NCBI GenBank assembly: GCA_019426215.1
Contig: CM033394.1
Span: 48,110,423-48,174,422 of the forward strand
DNA length: 64,000 bases
DNA from: Buddleja alternifolia
Taxonomy: Eukaryota > Streptophyta > Magnoliopsida > Lamiales > Scrophulariaceae
Reading direction: 5' to 3'
Shown here: positions 22,063 to 33,606 of the stretch, piece by piece
Position numbering within the stretch: position 1 is the stretch's first letter
How the letters are laid out: each line of letters starts with the position of its first letter
The notes under the pieces: generated by a model
Databases searched by the model: none
What the model saw: only the letters and a program-made list of their open reading frames with translations
What the model was told of the DNA's origin: nothing
Translations under genes and position numbers: made by a program

Positions 22063-22562
22063 CCTTTTATCATTTAATAAAAGTATTATTCAGTTTATAA
22101 CTTTGGTACTTATTAAATTCCGCTGTCCAATTTTTAAATACCTAATTCACCCCCTCTTAGGCAATTCTTGAGTTACAAGGTCTAGTCCAAACCACACATT
22201 TGATGCTCCAAGATTACCAGATCTTGGATTCTAGCATGACTAGAGTGTGAGTCTTCCTCAATTTCGGCAAATGATTGCTTCATTATTGTTATTAATTATT
22301 AATGTTAATAGTTGATATCAACTATAATTATTGATTGTTGTAATGTTATAAATGATATGTAATGATTCATTTACAGGTGGAAGTACCAGTGAATACCAAA
22401 GAATATCAAAGAATCATTCAGGAATCGTATCACTGGTACTTCCACTTGTACAAACTCTGATATTCCTCCAAAATATCCGAAAGTTCCAAGTACAGATGAT
22501 AACATCAACAATGATTTCATCAATGAGGAGGAATTGGAAGCTCCAACAGAAGCTGGTGCTGG
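22063..22562 (+). pseudogene. SIRE-like copia leader and integrase-RT linker remnant
   Basis: After the LTR, TTAAATTCCGCTGTCC and TTCACCCCCTCTTAGG resemble copia leader sequence. Gag to integrase are missing. From about 22430 a frame reads TSTCTNSDIPPKYPKVPS and EEELEAPTEAGAG, the acidic linker before the reverse transcriptase. A 16-base perfect inverted repeat (22377-22392 and 22430-22445, GTGGAAGTACCAGTGA) marks the likely deletion or fold-back junction. Confidence 0.6.
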
Positions 22563-24164
22563 GAATTTTTTTGCATAAAATCAAATAACGCAGCGAAAGA
22601 ATATATATATTTAAATCCCAGTGGCTCATCTCTATTTCTCGTATTTAAATTGGATTTCGAATTCAATTACCGTTCTTCGCGTATGTTGAATTCTGAACCA
22701 GCTTTTCAATCCCTTCTTGAACAGCAAATCCGTTGTTGTCTCTAAATTGCCACGCCAGAGTCAAAAGCGAAAATCTTCTTCTTTTCTCTTGAGGGAGACG
22801 ACCAGAGAGAGAGAGAGAGAGGATGGAGTGTTTTGACTTGGAGAGAAAGTTATATGTTAATCACTTAGTTAATTTTTTCTAAGTAGTATATTTATACTAC
22901 AATGAAACAATAACCTAGGCCTAAAAAAAAAACTCCCTCACATGGACGCCCATTTCGAGGCTTTAGGCCTATTATGCTATTTAATTAATTAAATAATTAA
23001 TATTATTTATCCAATAAATAAATTAATTAAATGATCAATTAATCCATGTTAATTTTATCATTAAATTCCTCTAAGGAATTAATTAATTCATTAACTTAAT
23101 TAGTTAATAAAATCATCTAATGATTAATTAATTAATCACGATATCCAATACCAAAAATTCTCTCAAGTCTTTTTCCATGATTTTCCTTTTGCACTTCCTT
23201 TAAGCGCGATTCTTTAGGTTTGTCTCATAAGGCAATTGGGAGGAAACCAAAAGGATGTGAGTAACACCTAGCCAGTCACGTGGCTCACATCGTATCCCAA
23301 TTGAGAACGAATGAATAGGATCATTCCAAACCATGTATGCTGTGAATACCGTACTAGTATATACCTTTTATTCTTATATCTCAATCAAGTGAGAGTCATG
23401 GTTTTAGTCAAACTCACATGACTTCACCATATGCTTAGCTCATAATGAGTCGAGGTCATTTTATGCTTTAGCCAAAGACTTTTAACCTCACTCATTCATG
23501 ACTGCATAGGATATTTAGCTTATTCATTTATGAGAGAATAAATCCCACTTTGCTAATCAGTTAACAATGCTACTTGCCCATCAAGTCGCACTTCGAGGTC
23601 GATCCCACCAAAGGGTGATTTGGATCTAACTACTCTAATGACAGACTTGATGTCACAAGTACATTTTCAACTCGATTCCTCAGGTCTAAGGTTCACGCGT
23701 ACCTATCACAATTTATCAGTTTCATCATTGACTGACAGTGAGTGAATACCCATGTGATGAAACCGATACGAGCTGTGTTCGAACATATTAGTCCAACTGA
23801 TTTGTCCATGACATAAGTTCCCACTATCATTTCCACAGTGTTCGACTGGCACTTTCTCTGTCGAAACTTATATCATGCAAGTCCTTGTTCTGTATTGATG
23901 TCCAGTCAAATACTTTCTTAGATTTGTCAACCCTATTTAGAGAATAAGGATCAAACCCTTCTAGTGCCATTCTTCCTATCCCATAGGAAGTAGAAGGTTT
24001 TCCTTATTCTCAAGGACTTTACGTTGTTTATTAACACCTTACAAATGCCTATAAGAAAACAACAAGATAATGCCTTATATATAATAAAAAGATATTGTTT
24101 AGTTACAAGTCAATGCCCTATAAATATATCCTTTTTATGGCATTTGAGGGCATACACTCTAACA
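22563..24164 (-). repeat. Copia solo LTR inserted in the SIRE-like element
   Basis: 1.6 kb, read on the minus strand as TGTTAGAGTGTATGCCC… with a TATA-like TATAAATATAC near 22880 and an AT-rich TTAATTAATT stretch in the middle. The flanks GCTGG (22558-22562) and GCTGG (24165-24169) form the TSD, and the host linker reads through in frame without it. No internal element sequence is left, so this is a solo LTR. The outer few bases at 22560-22563 are ambiguous because TG and the TSD overlap. Confidence 0.78.
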
Positions 24165-25845
24165 GCTGGAACTTCCAGACAAAGAAAATTCAAGCATGCC
24201 TTAAGTCACCCAACAGATATCATCCTAGGTAATCCAAATGCTGGAATTACCACCAGATCTAGTTTAAAGAAAGTTGGGACTGATGCTCCAAACACCCGTA
24301 GTTGTGTATTCCTTTCTCTTACCGAACCATGAAACATTGATGAAGCCTAGAGTAATGAATCCTGGATAAAGGTTATGGAGGAAGAACTTGCTCAATTCAA
24401 AAAGAATCAAGTTTGGACTTTGGTAAAACGACCCACTGATCATCTAGTCATTGGTACGAAATGGGTCTTCAGAAACAAACTCGATGAAAACAGTAAGGTA
24501 ATTCGGAACAAAGCTAGACTGGTAGTTAAAGGCTACAGTCAAGAGGAAGGTATAACCTATGATGAAACATACGCTCGAGTCCATTCGTATGTTACTTGCC
24601 TTTGCTGCTTTTAAGAAATTCACCCTTTTTCAAATGGACGTCAAAAGTGCCTTTTTAAATGGGTTCACAAATGAAGAAGTATATGTTGAACAGCCTCCTG
24701 GTTTTACAAACAATTCTTTCCTAAAACATGTTTTCATGCTATCAAAGGCTCTCTATGGGTTAAAATAGTCTCCAAGAGCCTGGTACGAAAGATTGAGCAA
24801 ATTCCTTGTTGATAAAGGATTTTCCATGGGCACTATTGATACCACTTTGTTTATAAAGTTTCACAAAAATGATCTTTTATTGCTACAAATATATGTGGAT
24901 GATATCATTTTTGGTGCAACTAACAATGTTTTATGTGAGAGTTTTTCAAAAGAAATGCAGCAAGAATTTGAGATGAGCTTAATGGGACAACTAAACTACT
25001 TCCTCGATCTTCAAGTGAAACAAACGTTTACTGGAATCTTCATCTCTCAAGAAAAGTACACAAAGGATCTCCTTCGGAAGTTCCAAATGAATGAGTGCAA
25101 TCCAATGTCAAACCCTATCTGCACCTCCACGAAAATTGATAATGATGAATTTGGTAAGTCCATCGATGAGAGACGCTTTCAAGGTATGATTGGTGGTTTA
25201 CTTTACCTAACTGCTAGTCATCCGGATATCATGTTCGCTACTTGCCTAAGTGCTCGGTTGCAATCTAAACCAAAAGAATCTCATCTTATTGCAGTCAAAC
25301 GAATCTTGAAATATCTTAAAGGAACTGTTGATTATGGCCTGTGGTATCCTAATACTACCAGTTTTGACCTCATCGGATACTCTGATGCGGGCTACGCTGG
25401 TTGTAAGGTAGACCGTACAAGTACCAGTGGAACTTGTCAAATTGTTGGCAAGAGCCTAGTAGCCTGGTACAGTAAGAATCAAAATGTTGTAGCTCTTTCA
25501 ACCACTGAAGCTGAATATATGGCTCTTGGAAACTACTGTGCTTAACTCTTATCGATGAAACAAACTTTGCAAGATTACAACCTTCATTTTGATAAAATTC
25601 CAATTTTTTGTGATAACACTAGTGCTATTAGCATCACCAAAAATCATGTACTTCATTTCCGCACCAAGCATCTAGAAGTAAAACATCACTTTATTTGGGA
25701 TCATGTTCAAAAAGGGGATGTTCAAATAAATTTTGTTAATTCAAGCTTTCAATTGGCTGATATTTTTACAAAACCTTTGAGCATTAAACAATTTTCAGAA
25801 TTAAGGAAAAAAATTGGAGTTCCAATTTTTTCCTCTCGGTTATAG
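24165..25845 (+). pseudogene. SIRE-like copia reverse transcriptase and RNase H
   Basis: Blocks: SHPTDIILGNPNAGITTRSS, WIKVMEEELAQFKKNQVWTL, GTKWVFRNKLDE, ARLVVKGYSQEEGITYDET, FQMDVKSAFLNGF, YVEQPPGF and the catalytic YVDD (24892-24903), then MSLMGQLNYFLDLQV, GLLYLTASHPDIMFA, GYSDAGYAGCKVDRTSTSGT, STTEAEYMAL and LADIFTKPL. Breaks: stops near 24330 and 24352, a frame change near 24580, TAG at 24766-24768 and TAA at 25543-25545. Similarity is strongest to SIRE/Maximus-type copia; this is judgement from memory of the family. Confidence 0.85.
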
Positions 25846-26447
25846 CAATTAAAGTTTTTTCCGGCTTTTTCTCAAAAATATCTGTTAGAGCGGGCTTTGG
25901 ATTCTTTCAAAAAGTACATCAGTCGGCAGTCAGTAATAACCGCCTTCCAACTCCACTTTTTTTTCTCGGTAAGTGGCGATCTTCTCGGAGATTGTGCCAA
26001 TCAACTGCAAAAGCTCCCCTTCTAGACCTTTTTGATGATGAAGGGGCAGAAGTAATAGTGTTTTGAAGAAGTAGTATTAATGTTTTGAGGTTTTTGTTCA
26101 GCAACTCTGCATTAAAACTTGACAGTCTTATGGGTGGTTTATGTTTCTTTTGTCCTATGTGAACAATGCTCCACTTTGTTGATCTTATATGCATCTCTAT
26201 GATTATTGTTTAGTTCCAATGTTCTTGGTAGTACCACTCTTTTTCTATCCGGTTCTAACATGCAGGGGGAGAACATATGCATTCTTACGATCATCTGGTA
26301 GTTCAATTATTCTTGGTAGTGCCATTCTTTCTCTATCCGGTTTTAACATGCAGGGGGAGAACATCTGTCCTGGGGGTTCTCAGTACTATCTTTCTTATCT
26401 CTGCCCTATCTTTTTCGATTCCTTGTCATCATTAAAAAGGGAGAGAT
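25846..26447 (+). other. SIRE-like copia 3' non-coding region with a direct repeat
   Basis: No open frame with recognisable content. 26211-26276 and 26299-26364 are near-identical direct repeats ending in AACATGCAGGGGGAGAACAT, each carrying a purine-rich tract that could serve as a polypurine primer; the region ends at the tract next to the 3' LTR. Confidence 0.6.
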
Positions 26448-27118
26448 TGTTGACCTTTTTGGAAGCAATCGGACTAATTTTGACAATGACAAGGAAATCT
26501 CATTTTAACACAATTATTATTGCCTTTCCTTTTCGCAGGATGCACACTTAAAGGAAATGACATAAATCATTATTTCCTCCAAAGCAAATCAATATCATTA
26601 TGTCAGCCATGTGTTAAAAGGAAAGTGAATCAATCTTATCTCCTTTAATTACTTAAAATCGTTTATTAATTGGAAAGTATTCGTTTAGCATAAATTTGGA
26701 ATGAGTCGTTTACAATTTGTTGTATTTTCTCTCATCTCTTCTCCTATAAATGCTGAAAGTTATTTCTCTCAATACTGACAAATTTCTGAAGTATTCTTAA
26801 GCTTACACTCATTACGTGTAATTCTTCTTGTTAGGTACAATCTTCTGTTCCAGTGAGGAAGAAGAAGTACCAGTCGCTGGTTCAGAGTTCCACTTATCAA
26901 ACATGAGTGATTAGCGAGGAGTTTTTGGAGTCAAGTCTTTTTTGTAATCCATATTAGAGTAGCTGTGTGAAAATTCCATCTAGTTCCACACCTAGTCTGT
27001 AGGATTTTTTTAGCGTTACTCAAATCCTCAATCGAGTGTGTTTGTTATTTCCATTTTAGATAACATTAGTTGTTTTTTAGTTTTCATCTGGATTTTGTTT
27101 CGGAACTTATATGTTCCA
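26448..27118 (+). repeat. SIRE-like copia 3' LTR
   Basis: 671 bp, TGTTGACCTTTTTGG…ATATGTTCCA, the longer of the pair. Confidence 0.82.
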
Positions 27119-27770
27119 TCAACTTTTTTCGATTTTGGTCCCATTGTTTACGGATTTATCACATTTTATCCCCTAACTTGCATTTTTTATCAATTTTGGT
27201 CTCATTAACATTTTTCGTCCAAAAACTAACGGAATTGGCACGTGCGTAGCATGTGATCCGTTAGTCAAACCTTAAACAAAATCCCTAAAAACTTATTTTT
27301 TATTTTTTATTTTTGATTTTGATTTTTCCTTTTTCTTCTTCATCTTCTTCACCAAAAAAACCCTAATTTTTAATCTTTGCACCAACACTATAAACACCAC
27401 CTTCCCCCACCTCCACCGCGGCCTCCAGCCACCACCACCACGGACTTGCCACCACCACCCTCACTGCAATCGCCGCCGCCACCGCCACCGCACACAACAC
27501 AAGCCCGCTGCCATCACCCTCAATCCGACACCGCCACCACCTTCAATCCAAATTGACAGAAATTGACAGAGAAGGAATTGATTTTTTGGAGGAAATGCAA
27601 GCTTTGGGCGATGGATTGGATGAGAGAAGAGCCGCCATTGAAGTAGCAGCAGCTGAGCACGGTAATGTTGGTTGAGGAAGGCTCTGGAAAGAAAATAATA
27701 TGCATATATGTATATGCATATAAGTATATGTATATGTATTTACATATACATATGTAACTTGCCTCCTTTT
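27119..27770. other. Inverted-repeat-element arm, CCA/CCG-rich stretch and TATATG microsatellite
   Basis: 27127-27290 (GATTTTGGTCCCATTG … AAAACTAACGGAATTGG) resembles one arm of the TTTTGGTCCC elements at 38.1 and 39.3 kb, but I find no partner arm. 27400-27540 is a CCACCACC-rich low-complexity stretch. 27700-27755 is a TATATGCATATA-type microsatellite. Confidence 0.5.
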
Positions 27771-29058
27771 TACAGTCTATGTTGGTGGACGGAGTGCTAT
27801 GAAGCTCATATATGGGATAAAGGGTCTTTGAATGCAATACACAAAAAGAAGGGAAGCATGGTAACTTGCCTCCTTTTTACAGTCTCATCGAACTGCTAAT
27901 TTCGATTTTTAATGCTATTTTAAGTACTAATTTGCTATTGTTTTCGACTCTCTTCCGATATTGATCTGTTGGCTACATAGGCTGACATGGAACCATGTAT
28001 CTTCCTGAAATTTTTTCTACCAAACACAAGCGTTATCCTCTATAATTAGTGTGGTCGATGCTAACTTAATTTTGATCAATAATTAATTTCTTAGGAGTGT
28101 ATGATGAAGAAGAAGCTACAACAAGAGCATATGATTTGCCTGTGATCAAGTATTTGGGTACATCAACCTACACTAATTTCCTTGTATATATGATATAATC
28201 TTAATTTTGAATATCTTTCTAATTTTTCTACCAATTTCCTTTAGTTGGATATAGTGGTTATTTGATATAAACTATTTTTATCCCCATTTTTTCTTCTGGA
28301 ATTGGTGGTTTTCATTTTATGAGAGATTATCAACTTACTAAATTTTCTTGCAGCAAGTCAACCAGAGGATCATTACAGAGCTCAAGATCATGTTCAAAGT
28401 TTGTGTCTTCTCTTCTTGGTCTCGGCCAAGGTCAAAAGTTCGCTCTGCATCAAGGTAACTTTCTAAGTAGCGGTTGTTTGCTTTGCACTCTTGGTGGTAT
28501 AATGCTATTCCATTTTTCTAGTTCTCTAACTTTGCAGCTAAGTTGCAACACACAAAAGAAAAGGGAAACATGCATGGTAACTTGTCTCCTTTTTATAGTA
28601 CTGCTAATTTCAATATTTCTAATCTACTATTATTTTTGATAATTTCTTCTGATCTTGATCTGCTGGCTGCATATATTGACATGGAGCAGTGTATCTTGAT
28701 AAGTTCCAGAAAATTTTGCTGCCAAACACAAAAACTTTATCCTCTATAGTTGGTGTGGTCGATGCTAACTTAATTTTGATCAATAATTAATTTCTTAGGA
28801 GCATATGATGAAAAAGAAGCTGCATCAAGAGCATATGATTTGGTTGTGATCAAGTATTGGAGTACATCAACCTACACTATTTCTCAGTATATGATTAATC
28901 TAAATTTTGAATATCATAACTTTTTAACCAATTTCTTTTAGTTGTGGGATGATAAAATTTGCATATAAATACCCTATTCTCAAATATCTGATTAGGACAA
29001 AGAGATGGAAATAATGCAAAAGATTATAAGGGAGGGGAATACTAGCCTCTCTAATAAG
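27771..29058 (+). pseudogene. AP2-domain (AINTEGUMENTA-like) gene fragment, tandemly duplicated
   Basis: Exon-like pieces of the first AP2 repeat of ANT/PLT-type transcription factors: WWTECYEAHIWDKGS at about 27786-27840 (family pattern RWTGRYEAHLWD), GVYDEEEATTRAYDLPVIKY at 28095-28180, a second copy GAYDEKEAASRAYDLVVIKY at 28799-28883, and DKEMEIMQKIIREGNTSL at 28996-29058 (family pattern EKELEEMKNMTREEY). Each is bordered by intron-like AG/GT sequences. The stretch 27831-28260 recurs at 28534-28965 (offset about 704 bp), introns included. Key residues are changed, the N-terminus and the second AP2 repeat are absent, and no start is visible, so this is a decayed fragment. Confidence 0.72.
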
Positions 29059-29520
29059 GTAATTTAGTTGAAAAACCATTTACTGGCCATCCATTGAATT
29101 TAAGTTTTAGTTATTAATAAATTTTTTATCAAAAAGCATAAAACATGTGAGCTATTTTACTTTGATTTGCAATCAGATAAGTGATTTGAGGAAAACATTT
29201 ATGGGAGCACCATATTAAACAGGTTGTGAGGGCAGATGGTGGCTCTCTCAATCCCTTAAGATCAATTGCAGACAACTTACTTTCTCATTTTTCAGTTCAC
29301 CTAGGTTGTCCACTAATTTTATCCAGGGCTGCAATGACATTAAAGCAACTATGAGTAGCCATACCTCGATTCTTGACATAAAAACATTTTTTTTTCAGTT
29401 GATGAATAAAATATCTGGCAACTTATTATTATTTTTCCATTGTTATTTTTCAATTTTTCTCAAGTCTACTTTAGGTGGAAAGGGGTAGGGTGGGAGAGGA
29501 AAGATATATGGATATAGTAA
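29059..29520. other. Gap without recognised genes
   Basis: AT-rich sequence following the AP2 pseudogene; possibly more of its introns. No later AP2 exon was recognised. Confidence 0.4.
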
Positions 29521-29827
29521 TTGGCTATTTTTGTTGCAATGGAGGCATTTGTCATATTTATGCCTTGGTTGAAATAAATTATAAGGGCCAAAATTAATCT
29601 AAAGCCCTCAAAACAGACCTACGGAGGCATTAAAAAAAGCTCCTAAAAGCTGAAAAATGCTTTTGTAGCTAGTTGACGAAGGCATTTCATAAAAGTAGTG
29701 CTCCCAACCTTTCGCAACCGCAGCTATGGGGGCTATTTTAAATAAGTGCCTCCATTGGCTTTAGAGGCACTTATCAAGGCTTTAGAGGCACAAAAAATAG
29801 CTCCCAAAGCCTTGATTTGTAGTAGTG
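29521..29827. mobile_element. CACTA-like element fragment, one end
   Basis: Ends at 29827 with TTTGTAGTAGTG, the complement of CACTACTACAAA, a common CACTA terminus. Subterminal repeats of GAGGCA / TGCCTC and AAAGCC / GGCTTT fill 29540-29820. A matching left end was not found; sequence near 29525 (GGCTATTTTTGTTGCAATGG) resembles an inner part of the right end, so the left terminus seems lost. Confidence 0.55.
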
Positions 29828-30059
29828 TTGTGTGGCAACAGATGTATGTGTTGCAACAAAGCTGTCAAAGCTGGACCGCATAGAATTTTCCCAATTATCG
29901 GTGAGAGGATCAGTTGTATGTGTTGCAACAAAGACCGTTGTGGCAATTATTGGTGAGGGAACTGTTGGGCTTGTTTGACACAACCAAGGTATTAAATCTC
30001 AATATCGGTATCGGTGTCAATATTGGGGTCGTAAAATTACAAAAAATTCGATGGAAATT

Positions 30060-30460
30060 CACTACAAGAAAATTAAGTATTGACAATGAAAATATACGAC
30101 ATGACCTAAAGTCGTGGTGTATAGCAATCTAAACTCATGGCTAATTTGGCCGTAGTAGATGTTTCATATCGCCACGTTAAAGTCAACCATGGTGAAAAAG
30201 AATGTTAGATATTTTAAGCTCTAATTAGCCATGGTGGAAGAAATGTTAACCTACCACTTTTTTATAATGACTAAAATTCATGATCTTTGCAATGAACAAA
30301 ATAGTGACCATGACTTATAGCCATGGTCAATGATTTGGCCATGCTTGCAAATACCACGGCCTAAGCAGAGGCAAAACTGTGGTCAATTGATTTTAACCAC
30401 GGCAAATAGGCTTTTCACCATGGGTTATTCACATGGGCAATAGTCAATTTTTTTGTAGTG
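30060..30460. mobile_element. Non-autonomous CACTA element, 401 bp, TSD ATT
   Basis: Begins CACTACAAGAAAATTAAG and ends TTTTTTTGTAGTG, flanked by the 3-bp duplication ATT (30057-30059 and 30461-30463), as expected for CACTA transposition. The interior has no coding capacity and is full of AGCCATGGTGGAAG / CCATGGT motifs shared with the subterminal region at 4395-4700. The first 25 bases match the inner-facing end of the larger element at 4700-4723. It is probably mobilised in trans by that family. Confidence 0.88.
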
Positions 30461-30463
30461 ATT

Positions 30464-31280
30464 TTGGGGATATTCAAAATTTTGATTTCGATTTTAAAGA
30501 AATCATGAAAATTTATTGAAATATTTGAAAATTTATAATGAAATTTTGTGTAACTTTAAATATCATAATTATGCATTTTTTACATTAATAACTTTCCATG
30601 TATAACATATACATAATGAATCTTGTTAAATAGAATGACTAAAACTTGCTGCAAAAAATATGAAATAATGGTAATAAAATAATAATCAAATATCATAAGA
30701 AACTTCATTAAAATATAGTGTACCACAATTTTAGTAAAAATCATTATTCAAAATCACATCAAGATTCTAAGAGAATTTTTAAAAAATCTTATTTAAATTA
30801 TTTTTGTGTTTAGACCCGGATTTTTATTAACTTATTGCCTATATCACTTTCAAATTCATATTTAAATTTATTGCGAACTGGTTTACATAATTGGTCATTT
30901 ATTATCTTTTCTTTTAATATGAATTATCATTTGACCTAATTTTTAACTATAAAATATTTTAAAAAATAAATATTATTTTGAATTTCGAAAAATTTTGGAT
31001 TTCGATGAAAATTTCGAGTTTCGGTTCAAATTTTGATATATATATATATATATGTAATAAATATTATTTTAAATTTCAGAAAATTTCGGGTTTGATAAAA
31101 ATTTCAGGAAATTTTGGGTTTAGGTCGAAATCTCGGAAGATATTTTGCAAAATTGGATCGAAAGTTCGATTTCGCTTCGAGACCCCTAGAAACCCAAAAT
31201 TTCAAGGTTTAGGGTGAAATTTAAGACCCTGAGCACAACTGCCCTTGTAGCGGAATCATAGTCGAAACATGATGTGTAAA
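30464..31280. other. AT-rich gap with GAAATTTCG-type short repeats
   Basis: No genes. 30970-31200 consists of variants of GAAATTTCGGGTTT; a (TA)n run lies at 31036-31053. 31225-31262 (CCCTTGTAGCGGAATCATAG) matches 40303-40325, part of the R-family repeats. Confidence 0.5.
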
Positions 31281-33606
31281 TCTAGCTCTTTTTTGTTGGA
31301 GAAAGAGAAGAAAATTGAGAAGTGTCAAGCGACTTGATGAGTAAATTGAAGAATCTATAGAAAGACAAATTGTTTACACAGAAAATGGCAACTCGAGTCA
31401 AGTGCTCAAGCATTCTAGCTCGAGCATTTCAATGGAAATAAATTGCTCGAGCAAAATAATTGAGTTCATCTGCTCTAATGTTTTCCATGGAGGCCACACA
31501 CGTTCTTCGATGGAATTAATTACCAATTGCTGGCTTTTGTAAGATGAAATGTGTGAGTATTATTATAATTATTATAATGTGTAGAGAATGAGATTGAAAA
31601 GTACAACTTTACCTATTCTATGGGACTTTGAATAATACTCTGACATTTTGGAAAAATGGATCTACGGCCATAGCTTTGGAATTATTGGAAATGAAACTTT
31701 AATTTTCAAAGTAGGTTGTGGATGTTACAGTAGGCTATGGATGTTGATTGTACTGTGTGTTTACACTATAGAAAATGTTCGAGCGCTCCAGTTCGACCAT
31801 TTCAGTTCGAGTAGGTTGCTCAGTTCCAGCTCGAGCGAGTGCTCGAGTAGCACACCATAAAATAATTTGGACTTTCGAATTACAGAGCCCAAATAGCCCA
31901 AACTGTAGAAATTCGAAAAGAAGGAAGTTGGACCCGAAAATGAATAGAACAAGGCTCATTAAGTTTAGGAAATAGCGAAAACAGGGGTTGAATTGTCAAA
32001 AACCCCAAGAATTGAATCTGAAAAATAAAATGAAGTTCAAAAAGCTAATAATCTGCATTCAAGGAAGACGCGCCAAGTTAAAGATTTTGAAAGAGATGGT
32101 TGGATGCAGTTGACGGCAGTTCCCAAAAAAGAGGAACGTGGGTTGAAAACGGTTCCCGAAGACAAGATATATAGGAACCGCGGAGAAAAGAGAAGGACGA
32201 CATCACAAGATCATCAGAAAAAAAACTTCTACATTTTATTTCTCTTAGAATTAGCCCTAGCCTTAGGAGTAGTTCATAGCGTAATGTAGGAGTAACTCTT
32301 AGCGTAATTTAGGAGTAGCCGTAATGTAATTTAGTATTAGACTCGATGAAATTTACCTCCAAGGCATTGTATCTGCATTTGCTTGTAATCTTCACGATCG
32401 AAGAATCCATGGAGATATATATATTTAAGCTTTTAAATGTTAATTAATTGCTTGAATTTCAGTATATCTTTTTGGACTATTGAGATATGTTTATATTTTG
32501 CATTCGAACACAATAATCAGCATTTAATTAAAGGCTGAAATCACCAAATAGCGTATCGAACGCTGCTTGTATTCTATCAAACTGAAGACTTTCACGGAGG
32601 TATAAATTGTCTTTTTATCCAGATTTAAGTATCGGAGAGATGATTTGTACACTTGACTTGAGTTTTCAATCGTTGCGGTCCACTCGAAGAAGATGAAGAG
32701 AAGTTCGAATACATCTAATCAACTTTTCGTTTAAGATGTAGGACCACCGGTAGCCTATTTAGGCAGGGGTCGATAGATAATTCTAAGTTGAGATTATCGT
32801 GAGGCAGGGATCGTCTACTCGAAATCCCTCCTTATTCTAATTTGTTTTCATTTTCGAAACACAAATGCTATATGGTATACTATTCTAATATGAGTGAATT
32901 CAAGTCAAATTTCGACGTTTTTCAAACTTCAAGAATTAAGGACATTTTCTTTTACTATAGTAAGCTTGTTATCTGGACAGGTAAAATTGCATATTTACTC
33001 CCGCAAGATAGGGGCATTTAGATTTTAGCCCAGCGCTTACGTGTTTTTGGGAATAGTCTCAATAATTTGAAGCATTGAAAATTTTAATCCCTTTCTAAGT
33101 AATGTTAGACCCATTCTTTATTTTGCGTAAAAAAATTGACAGAAACAAAAAGTACTTTTAAAATTTGTATTTTGTTCATGAACTCTGATCTGGAGATTAT
33201 GGGAAGGGTAATCCCAGGGAGACTGCCTCATGGGCATTCGGGTTCGGCATGAACTTGTATCAAACCCCCTCTAGACAAATATTAATCTCGCTTACCCCTT
33301 GAAATATTAAAAAATTGTTTGAATTCATAATTTAATAAAATTATCTTTTAACTAATATATTATTCAAGGAAAAAGGGGGGATTGAGGTGCAGAAGAAAAA
33401 CAAACCAGTATTTGAAGAAAAACTGAGTGGGCAAGGGCTAGGGTGGGGTTGGGGCCCATGAGAGGAGGCTGGGGAAGCGGGTGGGGAGGGAGGGTTTGGG
33501 TGGGAGATCAGGGCCTAGGTGGTGGCCAGCAACGAGGAGAGGGGTTGGGAGGCGATGGAATAGGATGGGTGGGGAGGCTGGGGGGCATGAAGGGAAGGGA
33601 ACTTGG
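31281..33606. repeat. Dispersed repeat copy A, interrupted by a solo LTR
   Basis: 31281-31370 and 32862-33606 align with the uninterrupted copy at 56955-57540: shared TCTAGCTCTTTTTTGTTGG, CTATATGGTATACTATTC, TTTCGACGTTTTTCAAAC and GGGCTAGGGTGGGG. The G-rich right part (33430-33600) forms a long but meaningless open frame. Confidence 0.75.
31371..32861 (+). repeat. Solo LTR, 1,491 bp, TSD CAAAT
   Basis: Starts TGTTTACACA and ends TTTTCGAAACA, flanked by CAAAT at 31366-31370 and 32862-32866. The sister repeat at 57040-57044 has a single CAAAT with the flanks joined, which proves the insertion. Inside are many CTCGAG-centred palindromes (31391-31452 and 31777-31851). No pol sequence is present. 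The superfamily cannot be told. Confidence 0.85.

Larger units (their letters stand above)
21483..27118 (+). mobile_element. Ty1/copia LTR retrotransposon, SIRE-like, internally deleted
   Basis: LTRs at 21483-22062 and 26448-27118 flank a remnant that lacks gag, protease and most of integrase but keeps the integrase-RT linker, reverse transcriptase and RNase H. A polypurine tract AAAAAGGGAGAGA precedes the 3' LTR. A solo LTR in reverse orientation (22563-24164) interrupts the linker. The five bases beside the two outer LTR ends (AGGTC and TCAAC) do not match, so one end has been rearranged or the copy formed by recombination. Confidence 0.82.
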
